A stretch of 64,000 bases of DNA, from the NCBI GenBank assembly GCA_019634595.1, contig JAHCBC010000004.1, forward strand, positions 558,001-622,000, read 5' to 3'. A program made the position numbers and the translations under genes. Within the stretch, counting starts at the first letter, position 1, and every line of letters starts with the position of its first letter. The stretch is from Akkermansiaceae bacterium. GTDB taxonomy: Bacteria > Verrucomicrobiota > Verrucomicrobiia > Verrucomicrobiales > Akkermansiaceae. Positions 1 through 10,761 of this stretch are shown here, piece after piece. The notes below the pieces were generated by a model, which saw only the letters and a list, made by a program, of their open reading frames with translations, did not search any database and was not told where the DNA came from.

Positions 1-85
1 GCCGGTGGTCCGGATGGAACGCATGTTTTCGATCCATTTCGTCCGCAAATCGATCCGGCCTGCGGTTATCCTTCCAACCTCCAGG

Positions 86-113
86 GGGAATCCCGATATT
101 CGGGGATATTCCC
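86..113. promoter_or_regulatory. Nested inverted repeat in the aldolase leader
   Basis: GGGAAT (86-91) pairs with ATTCCC (108-113), and inside it CCCGA (92-96) pairs with TCGGG (100-104) around a TAT loop; GAT (105-107) bulges out. The element ends 21 bp before the ATG of the aldolase gene. It could be an operator or a 5'-UTR hairpin. No T-tract follows, so it is not a standard terminator. No gene was recognised in bases 1-134; the upstream gene lies outside the window. Confidence 0.45.
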
Positions 114-134
114 GGAACGACTCCTCTCCTCTCC

Positions 135-968
135 ATGAAATCCTACCGTCTCAACCGTCTTTTCAATCCGAAGTCGAACCGCTGTTTCGACGTCGCCGTG
201 GACCACGGTTTCTTCAACCAACCCGGCTTCCTCCAGGGCATCGAGGACATCCGCAAGGCCATCGAAATCCTGGTCGATGCGAACCCGGACGCGATCCAGC
301 TCACGCTGGGCCAGGCACGCCATCTCCAGTCCATCCCCGGAAAGCAGAAGCCGGCGCTGGTGCTGCGCACGGACGTGGCGAACGTCTATGGCAAGGAACT
401 GCTCTCCACCAGCTTCAGCCTGATGATCGAGGAAACGATGCTGCAGGCGGTCCGCAATGACGCCGCCTGTGTGTGCGTGAACCTCTTCCAGATCCCCGGC
501 GCGCCGGAAGTGCACAAGCAGTGCGTGGAAAACATCCTCCGGCTGAAGCCACAGGCGGACTACTACGGCATGCCGATGATGGTTGAGCCGTTGGTGTTCC
601 AGCCGAACGAAATCGGCGGAGGCTATATGGTCGATGGGGATCTGACGAAGATCACCCACCTCGTCCGGCAGGCGGTGGAACTGGGAGCGGATGTCATCAA
701 AGCGGATCCCACCTCCGACGCATCCGAATATCACAAGGTCATCGAGGCCGCGGGCGGAATCCCGGTGCTGGTCCGTGGCGGTGGCCGGGTGAGCGACCGT
801 GAAATCCTCGAACGCACCCACGTGCTGATGCAGCAGGGAGCCAGCGGCATCGTCTATGGCCGGAACGTGATCCAGCACCCGAATCCGAAAGGCATCGTCG
901 CGGCGCTGATGGCGCTCGTGCATGATGATGCGGATGTGGACGCGGCGGAGAAACTGATCGCCGGATGA
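135..968 (+). CDS. DeoC/LacD/FbaB-type class I aldolase
   Basis: The protein has 277 residues with the (beta/alpha)8 aldolase pattern of the DhnA/LsrF/class I fructose-bisphosphate aldolase group. An early DVAVDHG strand carries the substrate acid. GADVIKADPT (residues ~185-194) holds the lysine expected to form the Schiff base. VLVRGGGR and GIVYGRNV near the C-terminus resemble the phosphate-binding loops. Such enzymes cleave a ketose (often phosphorylated) to DHAP or a similar triose plus an aldehyde; the substrate cannot be read from sequence. The ATG at 135 gives the family's normal N-terminus. It lies upstream of the GlcD-GlcF-Gfo/Idh-PfkB operon on the same strand, separated by about 155 bp holding a repeat. 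That context suggests a shared sugar or glycolaldehyde/glycolate route. Family call is firm, substrate unknown. Confidence 0.85.
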   Translation: MKSYRLNRLFNPKSNRCFDVAVDHGFFNQPGFLQGIEDIRKAIEILVDANPDAIQLTLGQARHLQSIPGKQKPALVLRTDVANVYGKELLSTSFSLMIEETMLQAVRNDAACVCVNLFQIPGAPEVHKQCVENILRLKPQADYYGMPMMVEPLVFQPNEIGGGYMVDGDLTKITHLVRQAVELGADVIKADPTSDASEYHKVIEAAGGIPVLVRGGGRVSDREILERTHVLMQQGASGIVYGRNVIQHPNPKGIVAALMALVHDDADVDAAEKLIAG

Positions 969-990
969 CTTCCGCGGGAACGGAGCTTTT

Positions 991-1087
991 CAACCACTGA
1001 TTCAACGGATTAAACAGATTACACTGATTTCCAGAGAATGATCCGGAGGCTCTTTCCGAATCCGTAAATCCGTGTAATCCGTGGTTT
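991..1087. repeat. Intergenic imperfect inverted repeat (REP-like)
   Basis: The left arm begins AACCACTGATTCAACGGATT near 992. The right arm at about 1059-1086 is its imperfect reverse complement, ending AATCCGTGGTT. About 40 bp separate the arms. The same AACCAC...GATT design occurs as a perfect repeat at 14811-14904. It is probably a dispersed intergenic palindrome rather than a gene-specific signal. Confidence 0.65.
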
Positions 1088-1125
1088 CAGATAGTCCCTC
1101 CACATTCTGGATCAGCCGATCTCCC

Positions 1126-2499
1126 ATGCACCCGCTCGCCAGACAACTCGCCGCCATCACGGGGGAAGGGAACGTCCTCACGAAAACCGAGGACCTGATC
1201 CCCTATGGCTTCGACGGCACGGCGGCGCTGAAAGGCGGCGCGGGGGTCGTGGTCTTTCCGCAGGATACGGAACAGGTCGCGGCGTGCGTGAAACTGGCGG
1301 CGGAGGCGGGCGTTCCCATCGTGACCCGTGGGTCGGGTACCGGCCTGAGCGGCGGCAGCGTCCCCTCCCCGGACGCCATCGTGCTGTGCACGGTGAACAT
1401 GGACCGCATCCTGGGGGTCGATCCGAAGAACCTCACGCTCCGCGCCCAGCCCGGTGCCATCACCCAGAAGATCGATGAGGCGGCGGCGGCGCACGGGCTT
1501 TTCTATCCTCCTGATCCGGGGTCGATGAAGATCAGCACCATCGGCGGCAATGTGGCGGAGAACTCCGGCGGGCTGCGCGGCCTGAAATACGGGGTGACCC
1601 GTGACTATGTGATGGGGCTGGAAATCGTGCTGCCCTCCGGGGAGATCGTCCGGCTCGGCAACGCGTGTGTCAAAGACGTGGCGGGCTACTCCCTCAAGGA
1701 TCTTTTCATCGGCTCCGAAGGCACGCTCGGCATCATCACGGAGGTCCTGCTGAAGCTGCTCCCCCGCCCCGCCGCGCGGCGGACGATGCTGGCCACCTAT
1801 GAACGGATGGAGGATGCGGCTGAAACCGTGTCCGCCATCATCGCGGAGAAGATCATCCCCTGCACGCTGGAGTTCCTGGACCGGATGACGATCCGCTGTG
1901 TGGAGGACTATGCGAAGATCGGCCTTCCGCTCGATTGCGAGGCGCTCCTGCTGATGGAAACGGACGGCCATCCCGCCGCGGTGGAGGACGAGGCCGCGCA
2001 GATGGCAGCCATCGCCCGCAGCCATGGAGCGCGCGAAGTCGTCACCGCGAAGGACGAGGCGGAATCCCTGCGGCTCGCCTCGGCACGGCGCAGCGCGTTT
2101 TCCGCCCTCGCCCGCGTCCGCCCCACCACCATCCTGGAAGATGTCACCGTCCCCCGCAGCCATCTCGCGGAGATGGTCGCCTTCATTTCCCAAACCGCTA
2201 CGGAACACCAGCTCATCTGCGGCACGTTCGGCCACATGGGTGATGGCAATCTCCACCCGACTTTCCTGACCGACGAGCGCGATCCGGACGAAATGCACCG
2301 CGTCCATCTGGCCCTTGATGCCATCGTCCAGAAGACCCTCTCGCTCGGCGGCACCATCACCGGCGAGCATGGCGTCGGCCTCGCCAAGAAACCTTGGCTC
2401 CGGCAGCAGGTGGGTGACAACAGCATCGACCTCATGCGGCTCATCAAGGGGGCCCTCGACCCCCGGTCCCTTCTCAATCCAGGCAAGATCTTCGACTGA
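1126..2499 (+). CDS. glcD: Glycolate oxidase subunit GlcD-like, FAD-linked oxidase
   Basis: This FAD-binding PCMH/VAO-type flavoprotein oxidises a 2-hydroxyacid (glycolate, D-lactate or a relative) and passes electrons to the iron-sulfur partner encoded next. The N-terminal half has the FAD-binding stretch VTRGSGTGLSGG, followed by DPGSMKISTIGGNVAENSGG. The C-terminal half has FGHMGDGNLHP and TGEHGVGLAKK, which are typical of the GlcD/D-lactate dehydrogenase C-terminal domain. The ATG at 1126 (MHPLARQL, 457 residues) is preferred to an in-frame GTG at 1081, because that GTG lies inside the repeat ending at 1087. Its TGA overlaps the ATG of glcF by one base, so the two are translationally coupled. 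GlcD family is clear; glycolate versus D-lactate is inferred. Confidence 0.9.
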   Translation: MHPLARQLAAITGEGNVLTKTEDLIPYGFDGTAALKGGAGVVVFPQDTEQVAACVKLAAEAGVPIVTRGSGTGLSGGSVPSPDAIVLCTVNMDRILGVDPKNLTLRAQPGAITQKIDEAAAAHGLFYPPDPGSMKISTIGGNVAENSGGLRGLKYGVTRDYVMGLEIVLPSGEIVRLGNACVKDVAGYSLKDLFIGSEGTLGIITEVLLKLLPRPAARRTMLATYERMEDAAETVSAIIAEKIIPCTLEFLDRMTIRCVEDYAKIGLPLDCEALLLMETDGHPAAVEDEAAQMAAIARSHGAREVVTAKDEAESLRLASARRSAFSALARVRPTTILEDVTVPRSHLAEMVAFISQTATEHQLICGTFGHMGDGNLHPTFLTDERDPDEMHRVHLALDAIVQKTLSLGGTITGEHGVGLAKKPWLRQQVGDNSIDLMRLIKGALDPRSLLNPGKIFD

Positions 2500-3863
2500 T
2501 GGCGGCCACGCTCAAACAGCTCGACTACGCCATCCTCCAGCAGTGCATGCACTGCGGGATGTGCCTGCCGACCTGCCCCACCTACACCACCACGAAACGC
2601 GAGCGCAACAGCCCGCGCGGGCGCATTTCGCTCATGCGGTCCGTGGCGGACGGGGAACTGGGCATCACGAAGGAATTCGCGGATGAAATGAGTTACTGCC
2701 TGGGTTGCCTGGCCTGTCAGACCGCCTGCCCCGCCGGGGTCAACTACGCGGAGCTTTTCGAAACCGCGCGGGCTGACATCGAAAGCACTGGCATCAACCG
2801 AACCCCGGCGCGGTCTTTCTGGCGAACCCTCACGCTGGAGGTGCTGTTCATGCACCCGCGGTTGCTGCGTGCCGCGGGAAAAGGCATCTCCTTCCACCAA
2901 CGGAGCGGATTGGAGAAATGGACACGCCGTCTTGGCCTCACGAAGCTGCTGCCAAAGGATCTCCGCAGGCTGGAACCCCAGTCGCCGCGCATCGCGGAGA
3001 AATTTTCCGACGATCTGATCCGGGAGGTGGAGGAAGCTGACGGCACACCCCGCCACCGGGTGGCTGTGCTCACCGGCTGCATGCAGGACCTCATGCTTCC
3101 GGGCGTGAACCGGGACACGGTGGACGTCCTGCTGGCGAACGGTTGCAGCGTCCACACCCCGGCGGTCCAGCCGTGCTGCGGGTCGCTCCATGCCCACAAT
3201 GGCGAGCGGGAGATGGCACAGGAACTGGCCCGGAAGATGATCCTCCTTTTCCCGCCGGAGCACTACGATGCCATCATCAGCAATGCGGGCGGCTGTGGCT
3301 CCCATCTGCGCCACTACGGCCCGCTGCTGGAGGATGATCCTGATTTCTCCGCCGCCGCGCATGCTTGGGATGCAAAGCTGCGGGACATCCACGAATGGCT
3401 GGCGGAAATCGGCGTGCGCCCGCCCACCGCTCCGCCGTTTGCGGAACCGGCGACGGTCACCTATCACGATTCCTGCCACCTCGCCCACGGGCAGAAGGTG
3501 GTCCTGCAACCACGTGCCATTCTTTCCCTCATCCCCGGCCTACGGGTGAAGGAACTGCCGGAGGCGAACTGGTGCTGCGGCAGCGCCGGCGTCTATACCA
3601 TCACGCAGCCGGAGGAATCGAAGCGGCTGCTCGACCGCAAGGTGGCGAACATCCGCTCCACCGGGGCCACCGTGCTGGCGACTGCGAATCCCGGCTGCCA
3701 CCTGCAGATCGTCAACGGGCTGAAAGCGGAGGGCGTGACGATGGAGGTGGTGCATCCCATCAGCCTGCTGGCCGCCGCTTACCGGGCGGAAAGCGCTACT
3801 TTCAACAAAGACATCCTTTCAACTGGACACCCCGGAGAGGCGTCCCTGCCCCACTCATCATGA
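2499..3863 (+). CDS. glcF: Glycolate oxidase iron-sulfur subunit GlcF-like
   Basis: The 454-residue protein is the electron-transfer partner of GlcD. Near residues 12-25 is a CMHCGMCLPTCP cluster motif, and near residue 67 a CLGCLACQTACP motif; each supplies cysteines for a [4Fe-4S] cluster. Two cysteine-rich CCG domains follow, with CCGSLHAHNG around residue 226 and CCGSAGVYT around residue 361, as in GlcF, LutA and HdrB. No GlcE-like FAD subunit is seen nearby, so the complex may contain only two subunits. The start overlaps the glcD stop by one base, and the stop overlaps the following ATG (ATGA), so both junctions are coupled. Confidence 0.92.
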   Translation: MAATLKQLDYAILQQCMHCGMCLPTCPTYTTTKRERNSPRGRISLMRSVADGELGITKEFADEMSYCLGCLACQTACPAGVNYAELFETARADIESTGINRTPARSFWRTLTLEVLFMHPRLLRAAGKGISFHQRSGLEKWTRRLGLTKLLPKDLRRLEPQSPRIAEKFSDDLIREVEEADGTPRHRVAVLTGCMQDLMLPGVNRDTVDVLLANGCSVHTPAVQPCCGSLHAHNGEREMAQELARKMILLFPPEHYDAIISNAGGCGSHLRHYGPLLEDDPDFSAAAHAWDAKLRDIHEWLAEIGVRPPTAPPFAEPATVTYHDSCHLAHGQKVVLQPRAILSLIPGLRVKELPEANWCCGSAGVYTITQPEESKRLLDRKVANIRSTGATVLATANPGCHLQIVNGLKAEGVTMEVVHPISLLAAAYRAESATFNKDILSTGHPGEASLPHSS

Positions 3864-4981
3864 AACAAATCAAGATCGGCATCATCGGCGGTGGCCTCAT
3901 GGGCCGCGAGATCACCAGCGCGTTCGCCCGTTGGTGCGCGCTCACGGACGTCACCGTGCAACCTGTCCTCACCGCCGTGGCGGACCTCAATCCCGCGACG
4001 CTGGAGTGGTTCAGGAACATCCCGACGTGCAGCCAACTGGTGACGGACTACCATGAGCTGCTGGCCAATCCCGAGATCGAGGTGGTCTATGTCGCCGTGC
4101 CCCACCATCTCCATGAAACGATCTATCTGGATGTGCTGAAGGCGGGCAAGGACCTGCTGGCGGAGAAACCCTTCGGCATCGACCTGGCGGCGGCGGAGAA
4201 CATCCTGGCCGCAGTGAAGGATAGCGGGCGGTTCGTCCGCTGTTCCTCGGAGATGCCTTTCTTTCCCGGAGCACAGCGCGCGCTGGAGATCGCCCGGTCC
4301 GGCGGGATCGGCAGGATCCTCGAAGCCGTCTCCGGTTTCCACCACAGCAGTGACCTGGACCCGACGAAGGCGGCGAACTGGAAGCGGATCAACGCCACCT
4401 GCGGCGAAGGAGGCGTGCTGAATGACCTGGGCATGCACGCCTGCCACCTGCCACTCCGCCTGGGGTGGAATCCCACGAAGCTTTTCGCCCAGCTCCAGAA
4501 GGGCTATCCCCAGCGACCGGATGGCAAGGGCGGCACCACCACCTGCGACACCTGGGACAACGCCCTGCTCCACTGCTGGACCCGCATCGGGGAGGATGAA
4601 GTCCCCCTGCGACTGGAGATGAAACGCCTGGCCCCCGGCGCGACGAACACCTGGTTCATCGAGATCCTCGGCACGGACGGCGGCGTCCGCTACTCCACCG
4701 CGGAGCCGAAAACCCTGTGGGTGTTCGAGCGTGGCAAGGAACAGTGGTGGAAGCGGACGGACCTCGGCTTCGGCACGCCGTTCAAGACCGTCACCGGCGG
4801 CATCTTCGAGCCGGGCTTCCCCGATGTCATCCAGCAGATGTGGGCGGCCTATCTGGAGGAGCGGGAGGGCAACCTCAACGGACGCTTCGGCTGCGCCACT
4901 CCGGAGGAAGCGGTGGCCAGCCACCGGATCTTCGCCGCCGCCCTGGAATCCCACGCCCAAGGAACCATCACCCACCCATGA
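3860..4981 (+). CDS. Gfo/Idh/MocA family oxidoreductase
   Basis: An NAD(P)-dependent sugar or cyclitol dehydrogenase of 373 residues. The N-terminal Rossmann fold has IGIIGGGLMGRE (residues ~5-16). LLAEKPFGID carries the catalytic EKP lysine. A C-terminal alpha/beta sheet domain completes the usual length. The ATG at 3860 overlaps the glcF stop by four bases and gives the canonical start just before the glycine-rich loop. The stop overlaps the PfkB start in the same way. The operon suggests it oxidises a sugar that is later phosphorylated and cleaved. The substrate is unknown. A second family member lies at 46874-48022 but is not closely similar by eye. Confidence 0.88.
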   Translation: MKQIKIGIIGGGLMGREITSAFARWCALTDVTVQPVLTAVADLNPATLEWFRNIPTCSQLVTDYHELLANPEIEVVYVAVPHHLHETIYLDVLKAGKDLLAEKPFGIDLAAAENILAAVKDSGRFVRCSSEMPFFPGAQRALEIARSGGIGRILEAVSGFHHSSDLDPTKAANWKRINATCGEGGVLNDLGMHACHLPLRLGWNPTKLFAQLQKGYPQRPDGKGGTTTCDTWDNALLHCWTRIGEDEVPLRLEMKRLAPGATNTWFIEILGTDGGVRYSTAEPKTLWVFERGKEQWWKRTDLGFGTPFKTVTGGIFEPGFPDVIQQMWAAYLEEREGNLNGRFGCATPEEAVASHRIFAAALESHAQGTITHP

Positions 4982-5958
4982 AACGCCACGGCATCCTCAC
5001 CGCAGGGAACTTCCTTGTCGATTTCATCAAGCTCATCGACGACTACCCGTCGGAGGACATGCTCACCATCATCCGCTCCCAGACGCGGTCGAACGGAGGC
5101 GGTCCCTACAACATGGTGAAGAACCTGGCGCGCATGAGGGCGGACTTCCCCATCCAGGCCGCCGCCCTGCTGGGGGATGATGACAACGGCCGCTGGATCC
5201 TCGACGACCTGCAGGCGGACGGCATCGACACCACCTTCGTCCACTTCACCGGTGAGCGCGGCACCTCCTTCACGGATGTCATGTGCAACCAGAAGAACGG
5301 CCGGCGGACCTTTTTCCATGATCCGGGCACCAACGCCCTGTTCGATGGCAGCCAGATCGACTTCACCTCCACCTCCGCGAAGATCCTCCATCTCGGCCTG
5401 CTGATGATCCTGGAGAAGCTGGACTCCTTCGCGGATGACGGTGAAACCTTCGCCGCGCACCTGCTTGCCCGTGCGGGGGAAGCCGGACTCGTCACCAGCA
5501 TCGATCTGGTGAGTACGGAACATCCGCGTTTCCGGGACATCGCCCTAAGCGCGCTGCGCCACACGGACTACGCCATCATCAACGAACTGGAGGCATCCCG
5601 GGTGCTGGGCCGGTCGATCCCGGCGGACTCGGAGACGGAACTCGCGGATGCGACCGCCGAACTCATCTCCCTCGGGGTGCGCCGCGCGGCCGTGATCCAC
5701 ACCGCATGGGGCGGATTCCTCACCACCGCGGACGGCCGATTCATTTCCCGCCTCTCGCCGAAGCTGCCGGACGGCTACATCCGCGGCGCGAACGGCGCGG
5801 GCGACGCCTTCGCCACTGGCTTCCTCTATGGCATCCATGAGGACTGGACACTGGAGGAATGCCTGCGGATGGCCATCGGTGCGGCCACAGCCTGCCTTTC
5901 CGATCCGACTCCCTCCAATGGACTGAGACCGGTGGAGGAATGCCTGGTACTGGCTTGA
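4978..5958 (+). CDS. PfkB family carbohydrate kinase
   Basis: A ribokinase-fold kinase of 326 residues. It transfers phosphate from ATP to a sugar or sugar-like substrate. It has the early GGGPYNMVKNLARM segment, a variant of the usual substrate-binding GG-N-A motif. The catalytic signature RGANGAGDAFATGF lies near residues 265-278, with the aspartate of GAGD as base. The start at 4978 overlaps the preceding stop as ATGA. It is the last gene of the coupled four-gene run; the next gene begins about 105 bp downstream with different base composition. Its place beside an aldolase and a dehydrogenase suggests it primes a keto-sugar for cleavage, which is inference. Confidence 0.88.
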   Translation: MKRHGILTAGNFLVDFIKLIDDYPSEDMLTIIRSQTRSNGGGPYNMVKNLARMRADFPIQAAALLGDDDNGRWILDDLQADGIDTTFVHFTGERGTSFTDVMCNQKNGRRTFFHDPGTNALFDGSQIDFTSTSAKILHLGLLMILEKLDSFADDGETFAAHLLARAGEAGLVTSIDLVSTEHPRFRDIALSALRHTDYAIINELEASRVLGRSIPADSETELADATAELISLGVRRAAVIHTAWGGFLTTADGRFISRLSPKLPDGYIRGANGAGDAFATGFLYGIHEDWTLEECLRMAIGAATACLSDPTPSNGLRPVEECLVLA

Positions 5959-6064
5959 AGAACGAATCATCCGAGTCAAAACACTCATGCTCCCATGACG
6001 AGGCTGCCGTCAGCTTAAAGGTTTCCAGATTGCGGTGGACCCGGAAATCAGTCAGAAAAACAGA

Positions 6065-6565
6065 ATGGATCTGACGGAACTCACTCTGACAGGGAAGAAG
6101 CTCAAACCTCGATGGTGGAACGTCGGCTACCAGTTGTGCAGAGTCCTGCTCTTGACCTTGGTCGTGCTGTCAGTTGTCGGATTTCCAAGAAACCGGGTGG
6201 GTGATGTACTACAATCTTCCGCATTGTCGCGGTCTGATTTGATCGAAACTGAAATGGCAATTCGGAAGGAATTTCTGGAGAAGGATCCGACGGCCACTGA
6301 TTCAACAACAGTGTCCGATGTATTTGATAGCGAGGGTTGGAGGACGCTGGAACGTGCCGTTGACGCTCACCAAAAGCACTTCCACACCATCGAAGACGAA
6401 AGGCGGTGGTGGGACCGGCTGTTTCTCATGGGGTGTTCGGTCGCAGCGATCGGCATGGTGATTTTCGGGAAATTACAGACAGACAGAATCAACCGACAGT
6501 GGGATGAAAATCTGCCTCAGGGACGCCAGCATCTGTGGGGTAAGTTCCCAGGTGGAGGTCTCTGA
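6065..6565 (+). CDS. Hypothetical two-helix membrane protein
   Basis: I do not recognise this 166-residue protein. A hydrophobic helix (LCRVLLLTLVVLSVVGF) lies at residues ~20-37 and a second (LFLMGCSVAAIGMVIFG) near residues 119-135. Between them is a charged, probably extracytoplasmic loop of about 80 residues. An in-frame GTG at 6035 would add ten residues, but the ATG at 6065 seems more natural. Codon use is less GC-biased than in the neighbouring operon, so recent acquisition or a fast-evolving gene is possible. Nothing nearby suggests a role. Confidence 0.6.
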   Translation: MDLTELTLTGKKLKPRWWNVGYQLCRVLLLTLVVLSVVGFPRNRVGDVLQSSALSRSDLIETEMAIRKEFLEKDPTATDSTTVSDVFDSEGWRTLERAVDAHQKHFHTIEDERRWWDRLFLMGCSVAAIGMVIFGKLQTDRINRQWDENLPQGRQHLWGKFPGGGL

Positions 6566-6875
6566 TCCTCGCAGGGCCACTACCGGACTACCCCGGGCGA
6601 CGGATACTTCACCCGGCACAAAGAGTAAGGAGGGGGCACACTCCTGTGCCCCGGCGGCATTGGCGAGCCAAGGAGGAGAAGTTTTCAGTGTTCAGTTTTC
6701 AGGAAGGAAAGAAAGCTGACCGCGAATCATGCGAATCTTGAAGAGATCCATTTTCTCCCCATTCTTGGCGACCTTGGCGTCTTCGCGGTGAATTTTTGAT
6801 GATTCGCCAATGCCGCCGGTAGACAGGAATGGGAGCGTAGCGGACATGGCGGCTCCGCCGCAATGTCCACCCTCC
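6566..6875. repeat. Gene-free stretch made of dispersed palindromic repeats
   Basis: This 310-bp gap holds no convincing gene. A perfect 8-bp hairpin (GGGGCACA/TGTGCCCC, loop CTCC) lies at 6633-6652, followed by CGGCGGCAT. A second hairpin at 6842-6868 has GGACAT/ATGTCC as outer arms and CGGC/GCCG as inner arms. A partial inverted copy of the first unit (ATGCCGCCGG...ACAGGA) lies at about 6810-6829. Both units recur next to each other at about 19830-19905. The second hairpin lies just past the stop of the minus-strand cytochrome gene. Confidence 0.6.
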
Positions 6876-7259
6876 TTACCCCTTCAAACTGCGGACACCG
6901 ATCACGTAGTCCATCACCGCCTGCTCCTCGACGCTTCCCAGACCGGCGTGACCGATCATTTTCGGCAGTTTCCGCTCCCAGCGGTCCTCATCGATGACCT
7001 GCGGCAGCATGTAGTTGTGGCACTCCCCGCATTTCAGCATGTAGACTTCATGGCCGCGCTGCAGGCGGCTGAGGGATTTACCGGATTTCGAGGCCATTTC
7101 CGCGCTTGGGTTCGGAACATCGGAAATTCCCCCTTCCGCTGGCTCATCCCCTGCTAAATCCCCCATCTGACCGCGGCTGGCGCCATTTCCGCCGCCCGCA
7201 CACGCCACCAATCCGAACACCGCGAATCCAGCCACCAACACGAGCCATGGGTTTCTCAT
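6876..7259 (-). CDS. Mono-haem cytochrome c lipoprotein
   Basis: A 127-residue exported protein. The N-terminus MRNPWLVLVAGFAVFGLVAC is a lipoprotein signal with LVAC as lipobox, so cysteine 20 is probably lipidated. After a low-complexity linker comes a CGECH haem-binding motif (CxxCH) near residues 75-79. A methionine-containing helix (KLPKMIGHAGL) may provide the distal ligand. It probably carries electrons at the membrane surface; its partner is unknown. The CAT at 7257-7259 marks the start because it begins the signal peptide; an upstream in-frame start would place 20 non-signal residues first. It is divergent from acnB, with about 220 bp between the starts. Confidence 0.82.
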   Translation of the reverse strand: MRNPWLVLVAGFAVFGLVACAGGGNGASRGQMGDLAGDEPAEGGISDVPNPSAEMASKSGKSLSRLQRGHEVYMLKCGECHNYMLPQVIDEDRWERKLPKMIGHAGLGSVEEQAVMDYVIGVRSLKG

Positions 7260-7477
7260 GGCCCGGAGGCTTCCACACCCGGCCCGCTTGCTCAACCCCT
7301 GAAATTTTCCTCCCCGCATTTACCGGGAACATTTTTGACAAATCCCCCTTCTTCAATAACCTCCGCCCGTCTCCCGCAACGACGCAAGCCGCCGTCCATC
7401 TACCACAAGGCTCCGCTCACCGGATGCCACGGTTCCCGCAGCCGCTTGACCCAATTTCATCCCACCGCTTCAAGAAC

Positions 7478-10252
<2,775 letters not shown>

Positions 10253-10287
10253 CGGAAAGCCGCGGGGGTTCAACCCGTCTCCAAAAA

Positions 10288-10318
10288 GCCGCCGTTCTTC
10301 CAGAACGGCGGCTCTTTT
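10288..10318 (+). terminator. Rho-independent terminator behind acnB
   Basis: A perfect 11-bp stem (GCCGCCGTTCT, 10288-10298, with AGAACGGCGGC, 10302-10312) encloses the loop TCC and is followed by TCTTTT. It lies 36 bp after the acnB stop. It differs in sequence from the terminator behind the second repeat copy at 14742-14775. Confidence 0.88.
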
Positions 10319-10761
10319 CATTCAATGGGAGAACTCGGGAGTGAAAAATTTCGAACCGATCCGGGTTGAAAACATCCACTGGAGCTAACCGAACGTAGAC
10401 AAAACAAGCCGTCATTCCCCAGGGCACCTCAAAATCCCAAAGCTCCTCTCATCGCAACACCATCCCCGACCACGATATCACTCACCAGAAGCCGCAGAAG
10501 GCATGATGCCTAAGCGCAACTAAGCGACCTCATACCCAAGAAAAATGCATTAAGCGCTAACTTTGCCATACGTGTCCAATTCTGCCTCGGCGTCCCCGGA
10601 GGCCGCCGCATGTGCCTCCAAGCCCAGTTCGATTTCCAGATAGCTCATCGCACCAAAAACGGAGAATCCGAACGGAAGTCAGATCCATCGCTTGAACTCT
10701 TATCTAAAGACGCCACTCTGACGAGATTACAAACTCCAATCCGCGATTTATCCCTCTATCT
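10319..10761. other. AT-richer left flank of the island, no clear gene
   Basis: The 443 bp before the island gene hold no gene I can support. The hexamer TAAGCG occurs at 10511, 10521 and 10551; the first and third sit in similar contexts (TGCC-TAAGCGC-AAC and TGCAT-TAAGCGCT-AAC). These could be recombinase- or regulator-binding sites, but three copies prove nothing. A short minus-strand reading frame is listed separately. Confidence 0.4.
10550..10648 (-). pseudogene. Possible 32-codon gene remnant
   Basis: A minus-strand frame begins MSYLEIELGLEAHAAA and ends DTYGKVSA before TAA. An in-frame stop lies upstream within 20 codons, and no clear ribosome-binding site is present. The GC-rich, acidic, helix-like composition differs from the AT-rich DNA around it. 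It could be the 3' relic of a gene lost from the island, or chance. No family recognised. Confidence 0.25.

Noticed and set aside
5..460. Plus-strand frame at the window start
   Set aside because: It overlaps the aldolase in another frame and has arginine/proline/histidine-rich shadow composition.
1087..3509. Long minus-strand frames antisense to glcD and glcF
   Set aside because: They have histidine-, arginine- and glycine-rich composition without motifs, typical of the complement of GC-rich coding DNA.
10505..10560. CRISPR-like reading of the TAAGCG repeats
   Set aside because: The units are only six bases, irregularly spaced and three in number, with no cas genes.
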